Assembly: GCA_031268095.1 (NCBI GenBank)
Contig: JAIRXU010000045.1
Location: 1-64,000, forward strand
Origin: Oscillospiraceae bacterium
GTDB taxonomy: Bacteria; Bacillota; Clostridia; Oscillospirales; Acutalibacteraceae
Reading direction: 5' to 3'
Length of the DNA: 64,000 nt
The notes beneath the pieces are model-generated. The model made no database searches, had not been told where the DNA came from, and saw only the letters and a program-made list of their open reading frames with translations. The position numbers and the translations under genes are program-made. This document shows positions 58,705 through 64,000 of this stretch, piece by piece (positions within the stretch are counted from its first letter, which is position 1; each line of letters starts with the position of its first letter).

Positions 58705-60990
58705 ATGACAACAACGCAGTCCCCATCTTCCGGGCAGCCCGAGCCATCGGAACGATCTTGGCGGGAAGAGTACCTGCCGATTTACCTCCCTCTGCGGGAG
58801 AAGCTGGCGTCCGCCGTCTTTGCGGATACCGGCCGCCCCTATTTTGACGAAACGGATCTGGCTACCTTCGACGCGGCGGCGGCCCTGGCCGCGGAATCCC
58901 ACAGCGGGCAGCAGCGGGATTCCGGCGAACCGTATATTATCCACCCCGTCGCGGTGGCGGAAATCCTGCTGGAATATGGCATGGACACCGCCTCGATTAC
59001 GGCGGCGCTGCTGCATGATGTGGTGGAGGATACGGGGGTGACGACGCAGCAGGTGACGGAGCGGTTCGGGAAGACCGTCGCGCTGCTGGTGGAGGGCGTG
59101 ACCAAGCTGGGCAAGCTGCCGTACGCGGCGGACCGGGAGGAGCTCCAGGCGGAGAACATCCGCAAGATGCTCCTGGCCATGTCCGAGGACATCCGCGTGA
59201 TGATCATCAAGCTGGCCGACCGGGTGCACAACATGCGGACGCTCCAGTACCGTTCGGAACAGAAACGGCGCGACGTCGCCCGGGAGACACTGGAAATTTA
59301 TGCCCCCATCGCGCACCGGCTCGGCATCCGGGCCTTCAAGGAGGAACTGGAGGATTTGGCGATCCAGTACCTGGACCCGGTGGGGTACCAGGAAATCGCC
59401 CTGTCCCTTGAGCAGCAGAACAGCACCCGCTCGGAGTTCCTTCAGAGCGTCCATGCCCGTGTCCAGGACCGGCTGACCGGACACGTGTCCAATTTCCAGA
59501 TTGAAGGGCGGATCAAGAGCGTACACGGAATCTATCGCAAAATGTACGGACAGAAGAAAAGCTTCAGCGAAATTTATGACGTCTACGCCATTCGCGTGAT
59601 CGTGGACTCGGTGGCGGACTGCTACTATGTCCTGGGTGTGATTCACGACATGTTCCGGCCCATTCCCGGGCGGTTCAAGGACTATATCTCCACCCCCAAG
59701 CCAAACCTCTACCAGTCGCTGCATACCACTGTCCTCGGGGATGAGGCAATCCCCTTCGAGGCCCAGATCCGCACCCAGGAGATGCACCGCACAGCGGAAT
59801 ACGGCGTCGCGGCCCACTGGAAATACAAGCAGGACATCACCGGCCGCAGTTCCATGGAGCAGCGTCTGAGCTGGATCCGCCAGCTGCTGGAGACCCAGAA
59901 GGACGCCGGGAGCGTGGAAGAGATCGTCCAGACCATCAAAAGCGACCTGGCGAAAGAAGAGGTCTACGCCCTCAGCCCCAAAGGGCAGGTGTATGCCCTC
60001 CCCCAGGGCGCGACGGTGATCGACTTCGCCTATGCCGTGCATTCCGGCGTTGGGAACAAAATGGTCGGCGCGAAGGTGGACACCCGCATTGTGCCCATCG
60101 ACTACCAGATCAAGAACGGCGAGGTTATTGAGATCCTGACGACGGCCAACCAGGAGAAAGGCCCCAGCCGCGATTGGCTGAAAATCGCCGCCACCAGCCA
60201 GGCCCACAGCAAGATCCGTTCCTGGTTCAAAAAGGAGCGGCGGGAAGAAAACATCGCCGAAGGGCGGCAGGAAGTGGAGCGGGAGCTGCGGCGCAGTTTC
60301 ATCCGGCTGGACGACGAAGCCATGGAAGCCTTGCTGCGCAAGGAGGCGGAGCGCCACCAGATGGACAGCGTGGAGGAATTCTACGCCGCCGTCGGGTACG
60401 GCGGGCTCCAGCTGCAAAAATTCATGCCCCGGATCCGGGACGAATACCAGAAGATCCTCAAGGCCAGGGCCGAGCGGGACCAGGACCCCAACCGGCCGCC
60501 GGAGGCCTACGTTACCGCCGCGCGCCAGCGCTCGGCCAGGGGGGAAGGCGTGGTGGTGGAAGGGATCGACAACTGCCTGGTGAAACTTTCCCGCTGCTGC
60601 CGCCCGCTGCCGGGGGACCAGATTATCGGCTATATCACCCGCGGCTTCGGCGTATCGATCCACACGCGCACCTGCACCAACGTCCCGGCCGACCCGGCGC
60701 TGGCCTCCGAGCCGGAGCGCTGGCTGAACGCCTACTGGTCGCCGGACGTCAAGGAGGAATTCAAGGCTTCCCTGATGGTGACGACCATCAACCGTCTGGG
60801 GATGCTGGCGGACGTGACCCGCTCCTTCGCCAACATGCACGTCATGATCAACAGCCTCAGCCTCAAGGAGCACAAGGACGGCACCGCGACGGTCTATTCC
60901 ACCGTTTCGGTCAACGGGCTGGAGCACTTGGGCACGGTCATCGCCAAGATGGGAAAACTCGACGGTGTGCTGCGGGTGGAACGGGCATAA
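58705..60990 (+). CDS. rel: Bifunctional (p)ppGpp synthetase/hydrolase Rel
   Basis: 761 aa from the ATG at 58705 (AAAGGA site 8 bases upstream). The N-terminal HD hydrolase has Tyr-Ile-Ile-His-Pro and LLHDVVEDT (His104-Asp105), so the hydrolase looks active. The synthetase domain (about 240-370) contains GRIKSVHGIYRKMYGQKK and YDVYAIRVIV, followed by NLYQSLHTTVLG. TGS domain at about 405-465, zinc-finger/CC region with SRCCRPLPGDQIIGYITRG, and a C-terminal ACT domain (about 690-761). It makes and degrades the stringent-response alarmone at the ribosome. The recJ-rel order is conserved in Firmicutes. Confidence 0.96.
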   Translation: MTTTQSPSSGQPEPSERSWREEYLPIYLPLREKLASAVFADTGRPYFDETDLATFDAAAALAAESHSGQQRDSGEPYIIHPVAVAEILLEYGMDTASITAALLHDVVEDTGVTTQQVTERFGKTVALLVEGVTKLGKLPYAADREELQAENIRKMLLAMSEDIRVMIIKLADRVHNMRTLQYRSEQKRRDVARETLEIYAPIAHRLGIRAFKEELEDLAIQYLDPVGYQEIALSLEQQNSTRSEFLQSVHARVQDRLTGHVSNFQIEGRIKSVHGIYRKMYGQKKSFSEIYDVYAIRVIVDSVADCYYVLGVIHDMFRPIPGRFKDYISTPKPNLYQSLHTTVLGDEAIPFEAQIRTQEMHRTAEYGVAAHWKYKQDITGRSSMEQRLSWIRQLLETQKDAGSVEEIVQTIKSDLAKEEVYALSPKGQVYALPQGATVIDFAYAVHSGVGNKMVGAKVDTRIVPIDYQIKNGEVIEILTTANQEKGPSRDWLKIAATSQAHSKIRSWFKKERREENIAEGRQEVERELRRSFIRLDDEAMEALLRKEAERHQMDSVEEFYAAVGYGGLQLQKFMPRIRDEYQKILKARAERDQDPNRPPEAYVTAARQRSARGEGVVVEGIDNCLVKLSRCCRPLPGDQIIGYITRGFGVSIHTRTCTNVPADPALASEPERWLNAYWSPDVKEEFKASLMVTTINRLGMLADVTRSFANMHVMINSLSLKEHKDGTATVYSTVSVNGLEHLGTVIAKMGKLDGVLRVERA

Positions 60991-61013
60991 GGGGCGAGAA
61001 AAGGGAGGCAGAA

Positions 61014-61301
61014 ATGATGATGCTTCATACCGATGTGATCCGGGAAAAAGCCATTCCCATCGCGCGGAAATATCACGTGAAGCGGCTGGAGCTGTTTGGC
61101 TCCTATGCCAACGGCAACGCCACGGAAGCTTCTGATGCGGATTTCCCGGTGGAGTTTCTGAGCCCTACCCCATCGATTTTTGCGGTGATGGGGCTGCGGG
61201 AGGAGCTCAGCCGCAGTCTTGGCAAGGATGTGGATGTGGTTACCTTGCCGCTCCCCCGCCCGGAAAAATTGCGCGTCGAGAGAACGGAGAGGATTTTATG
61301 A
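61014..61301 (+). CDS. MNT-family nucleotidyltransferase antitoxin
   Basis: 95 aa, AAGGGAGG before a triple ATG; the first was chosen for spacing. The minimal nucleotidyltransferase signature GS-x10-DxD is complete: GSYANGNATEASDAD with Gly29, Ser30, Asp41 and Asp43, then PVEFL. Proteins of this type AMPylate the HEPN toxin encoded next to them. The HEPN frame follows with a 4-base overlap (ATGA), but it is broken. Confidence 0.85.
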   Translation: MMMLHTDVIREKAIPIARKYHVKRLELFGSYANGNATEASDADFPVEFLSPTPSIFAVMGLREELSRSLGKDVDVVTLPLPRPEKLRVERTERIL

Positions 61302-61641
61302 CGGAACGAGATCGCACCCAGTTGGAGTGCATGGAGGAAGAAACCGCGTTTCTCCTGCAAGCGACCAATCAGAAATCCCATAGGGACTTTATGGACGATC
61401 TCATTTTGTTTTGCAGTACGCGGTTTGTATGGGGCTGGTGACCCTTGGAGAATGTGCGCACCATTGATCTGTGTCCTTCACTAACGCGCACCCAGAAATC
61501 GAGTGGATCCCCATTGTGGCTGTCCGCAACCTCGCCGCGCACGGTTACTGGCAGTTGGACATGCGCCAGATTTGGCAGGCGGTGAGCGAAGATATTCCTG
61601 CCTTGCGGCGCTTTTTGGAACAGGTTTTGGCGGAAGATTAG
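61298..61641 (+). pseudogene. HEPN (DUF86) toxin gene, disrupted
   Basis: The start overlaps the MNT stop by 4 bases. The first part reads MTERDRTQLECMEEETAFLL and on to DDLILF in frame 2. The sense then moves to frame 1 near 61405 (LQYAVCMGLVTLGECAH), meets a TGA at 61465 and continues NAHPEIEWIPIVAVRNLAAH, then DMRQIWQAVSEDIPALRRFL to a TAG at 61639. The catalytic RX4H motif (RNLAAH) is still visible. One frameshift and one in-frame stop make a working toxin unlikely. Confidence 0.8.
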
Positions 61642-61652
61642 GAGGATTCCTC

Positions 61653-62600
61653 ATGCAGTATGACCGCGTCGAACGCGTCCCTTTGGGGGGATTCCGGCAG
61701 AAGATCCATATCCTCGGGCAGGCGGCGGAGAATCCTGTCCTGCTCTTCCTCCACGGCGGGCCGGGGATCCCCGACCGGGGCGGGCTGATGGAACGCCACC
61801 GGGCGCTGGCGAAGGACTTCACGATCGTTGCCTGGGATCAGCGGGGCACCGGCGGATCGTACCGGGGTGTCGATCCGGCCACCCTGACGGTGGACCGACT
61901 GGTGGAGGACGCGGCGGAGCTGGCGGCGTACCTCTGCCGGACGCTGGGCAGGGAGAAAATTTTTATCTGCGGCGGCAGCTGGGGCACGGAGCTGGGGACG
62001 TTCCTGGCCCACCGGCACCCGGAACATATCGCCGCCTACGTTGGCAGCGGGCAGGTGGTCAACGGCGTCCGCAACGAAGAACTCAGCTACAGCTTCTGCG
62101 TGCGCGCCGCGCGGGAAGCCGGAGACGCGCGGGCCCTGGCCGTGCTGGAAAAAGTCGGCCCGCCGGTTCGGGGGCAGTATGCCGGCGGTTTCGACGGGCT
62201 GATGGCCCAGCGCAACATCCTGAAAAAATACGGCGGGCATTCCCTGAAAAACCGGGGAGGTTTCTTCCGGACCTACGCCAAACCGATCCTGCGTTCCAAA
62301 GAATACACGCCGGGGGACGTTTGGGGAATTCTCCGGGGCTACAAACTGACGCTGTCCACCATGTGGCCGACGGTGGTGGATTACGACTTCGTCCACAGCC
62401 GCAACACCTTCGCCATGCCATACTTCATCTTCCAGGGCCGCCACGACCAAAACACGCCTTCGGACCTGATTGAGGAATATTTCGCGGCGATTCAGGCGCC
62501 GCGGAAGGAACTGATCTGGTTTGAGCAGTCGGCCCACGGCCCGATGGTCGAAGAGAAGGATACGTTTTACCGGCTGCTCCGGGAAAAGCTGCTGGCGTGA
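61653..62600 (+). CDS. Proline iminopeptidase-like alpha/beta hydrolase
   Basis: 315 aa, GGAGG 7 bases upstream. The oxyanion motif HGGPG (34-38), WDQRGTGGS (61-69) and nucleophile Ser109 in GGSWGTELG fit the S33 aminopeptidase group. Later, QGRHDQNTP carries the acid Asp and SAHGPMVE the catalytic His. It would release N-terminal residues such as proline from small peptides; ester hydrolase activity is the alternative. Cytoplasmic. Starts 11 bases after the broken HEPN gene. Confidence 0.88.
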   Translation: MQYDRVERVPLGGFRQKIHILGQAAENPVLLFLHGGPGIPDRGGLMERHRALAKDFTIVAWDQRGTGGSYRGVDPATLTVDRLVEDAAELAAYLCRTLGREKIFICGGSWGTELGTFLAHRHPEHIAAYVGSGQVVNGVRNEELSYSFCVRAAREAGDARALAVLEKVGPPVRGQYAGGFDGLMAQRNILKKYGGHSLKNRGGFFRTYAKPILRSKEYTPGDVWGILRGYKLTLSTMWPTVVDYDFVHSRNTFAMPYFIFQGRHDQNTPSDLIEEYFAAIQAPRKELIWFEQSAHGPMVEEKDTFYRLLREKLLA

Positions 62601-62683
62601 AGGCGGAAGAGGGGAGCGCGCCGCCTGGCAGTGCCAAAGAAATCAGCTTCCGTCATTCTGATCAAAACCAAGGGAGGCATGGT

Positions 62684-64000
62684 ATGAACCCCATCCCCAT
62701 TCTTCGCTCCGCCGCCCGGGATCTCCACCGGTTCCTGGGCGGGGGCGGCTGGATCGCGCTGGCGGCCGCGGCGTTCTGCGCCTCCTCCCTCTGGTCCCTG
62801 GCCGCGGGGGCCGCGCGGAGGGAACTGTTCTACGACCTCTCCCTGGTCGTCCACGTCAATTGGTGGTGGCTGGGCGGGGTCTTCCTGGGGTCGGCCGTCT
62901 TGCTGGCGGGGATGACACTGGTTTGGCGGGGGACGCGGATCCTGGCCTGGGCGCTGCTGACGCTTTCGCTGGGGCTGGGTGTGTTTCTGGCCGTGAACGC
63001 CCCGAGCAATGTTTTCTTCTCGCTGGGGCTTTGCTTCGTGCTGTTTTTGGTGCTGCGCTGGGTGCTGGCGGAAAACCGGCTGGGCGTTGAGGGGCTGCGG
63101 GTCCCCGGCTGGGCGACGCTGCTGGCGGCGGGGCTGCTCTTTCTCGGTTTCACCGCGCTGCTCTCCTTTTTCTCCATTCTCCGCTACCGCACCTACAACG
63201 CCACCAACTTTGATCTGGGTCTGTTCGCCCAGATGTTCGAGTTCCTGCGCAAGACGGGGCACGCCTGGACAACCCTGGAGCGAAACCGCCTGATGACCCA
63301 TTTCGGCGTCCACTGCTCCCCGTTCTTCTATCTCCTGCTGCCGTTCTATGATCTTGTTCCCCGGCTGGAGACGCTGCTGGTGCTCCAGGCGGCGGCGGTG
63401 GGGGCGGGCGTCTTCGCCGTGCGGGGGATCGCGAAGGAAATGGGTTTTTCCGGCGCGGGGACGCTGGCGGCCTGTCTGCTCTATGTCCTCCATCCCGCCA
63501 TCCCGGAGGGGTGCCTGTTCGATTTCCATGAAAATAAGTTTCTGGCGGTGCTGTTGCTGGCCGCGTTCTATTTCCTGCTGCGCCAAAAAACGCTGCCTCT
63601 GCTGCTCTTCGCCGCGCTGTGCCTGACGGTGAAAGAGGACGCGGCGATCTACGTCGCGGCCCTGGGGGGGTATCTGCTGCTCTGCCGGAAGCGGGAATGG
63701 CCGGGCGGCAAACGCCTGCGGGCGGGGCTGCTCTTGCTGGGGATGAGCGCCGTCTGGTTCGTCTGCGCCTGCTGGGTCGTGCGCCGGTACGGGGACGGGG
63801 TGATGCTGGACCGTCTGCGCAATTATTTCCTGCCCGGCGAGGAGAATCCCGGATACCTGGACCTAATCAAAACCTCGCTCTCGAACGTCGGCTTCATCTT
63901 CCAAGAGGTCTTTACCAGGGAGAAGGCGGAGTTCCTGCTCTGGATGTTCCTGCCTGTGGCCTTCACACCCTTCTGGCAGCCGAAAAACGGCCGCCTGATC
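62684..64000 (+). CDS. DUF2079 multi-pass membrane protein, 3' part beyond window
   Basis: 439 codons are visible and the frame continues past the right edge. An AGGGAGG site precedes the ATG; an ATG five bases upstream meets a stop at once. At least eight hydrophobic segments are present. Conserved motifs of DUF2079 are NATNFDLGLFAQMFEFLRKTG, THFGVHCSPFFYLLLPFY, CLFDFHENKFLAV and LTVKEDAAIYVAAL, the last two with the acidic and His residues typical of this glycosyltransferase-like (GT-C fold) family. Probable envelope glycosylation role; donor and acceptor unknown. Confidence 0.88.
   Translation, partial: MNPIPILRSAARDLHRFLGGGGWIALAAAAFCASSLWSLAAGAARRELFYDLSLVVHVNWWWLGGVFLGSAVLLAGMTLVWRGTRILAWALLTLSLGLGVFLAVNAPSNVFFSLGLCFVLFLVLRWVLAENRLGVEGLRVPGWATLLAAGLLFLGFTALLSFFSILRYRTYNATNFDLGLFAQMFEFLRKTGHAWTTLERNRLMTHFGVHCSPFFYLLLPFYDLVPRLETLLVLQAAAVGAGVFAVRGIAKEMGFSGAGTLAACLLYVLHPAIPEGCLFDFHENKFLAVLLLAAFYFLLRQKTLPLLLFAALCLTVKEDAAIYVAALGGYLLLCRKREWPGGKRLRAGLLLLGMSAVWFVCACWVVRRYGDGVMLDRLRNYFLPGEENPGYLDLIKTSLSNVGFIFQEVFTREKAEFLLWMFLPVAFTPFWQPKNGRLI

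Noticed and set aside
58546-60927. 793-codon minus-strand frame
   Set aside because: Antisense to rel; the composition reflects codon bias of the real gene.
53871-64000. Reverse transcriptase, Avd or template repeat for the DUF6273 target
   Set aside because: All genes downstream were identified as other functions and no second copy of the variable end was noticed in the window.

Overview
The window looks like a chromosomal segment of a high-GC, Gram-positive, anaerobic Clostridia-type bacterium, most likely an Oscillospiraceae/Ruminococcaceae-like gut lineage. The evidence is strong AGGAGG-type ribosome-binding sites with frequent TTG/GTG starts, sigma-A promoters with TTGNNN-17-TATAAT spacing, a dockerin-like protease, RqcH, TrmK/Nif3, a PspA/TPM pair and an F-type ATP synthase in atpIBEF-A-G-D-C order. 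No taxonomic marker search was possible.

Layout. 1-1683 is accessory DNA with lower GC. It holds two small genes typical of integrative elements, a gene-poor stretch, and a two-gene operon (membrane DUF6232-like protein plus a 110-aa partner) whose promoter has a 16-G homopolymer as its spacer. 1733-15914 carries a FAD dehydrogenase, a secreted subtilase with a dockerin-like tail, ilvE, a sugar acetyltransferase, a MIF-like tautomerase, gene debris, an IleRS-like enzyme, a DUF1858 protein, trmK-nif3, rqcH and an Lrp-type regulator. 16076-23535 holds three paralogous zinc-ribbon membrane proteins with a DUF2085 protein, a NimA-like flavoprotein, an aldo/keto reductase with ferredoxin motifs, a NYN nuclease, a YhhN-like membrane protein, an SDR and an AhpD/CMD-like protein. 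23727-32704 is rich in envelope and secreted proteins: an LCAT-like lipase, a TPM protein plus PspA, a papain-like protease with InlB-type repeats, a GHKL-like protein and a DUF4097 protein. 32772-37230 is housekeeping: recA (with an SOS-box-like site), recX, rimO, pgsA and cysE.

37243-43061 contains a 30-codon gene with its own promoter and terminator, a second LCAT-like lipase, a glycosyltransferase and a YfcC-type carrier. 42642-49578 is the F1Fo ATP synthase operon on the minus strand. It has no separate atpH; instead a delta-subunit C-terminal domain is fused to the N-terminus of the alpha subunit. 49803-56198 holds a GH13 glucosidase, two small membrane or coiled-coil proteins, a DUF6273 protein whose C-terminus looks like the variable region of a diversity-generating retroelement target (no reverse transcriptase in the window), and a GH78 rhamnosidase. 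56472-64000 has recJ, a bifunctional rel, an MNT antitoxin with a broken HEPN partner, a proline-iminopeptidase-like hydrolase and a DUF2079 membrane protein cut by the right edge.

The observations most worth following are the probably phase-variable poly-G promoter and the shared RHIM/amyloid-like motif in the two proteins it drives, the delta-alpha ATP synthase fusion, the orphan retroelement target and the autonomous 30-aa gene.
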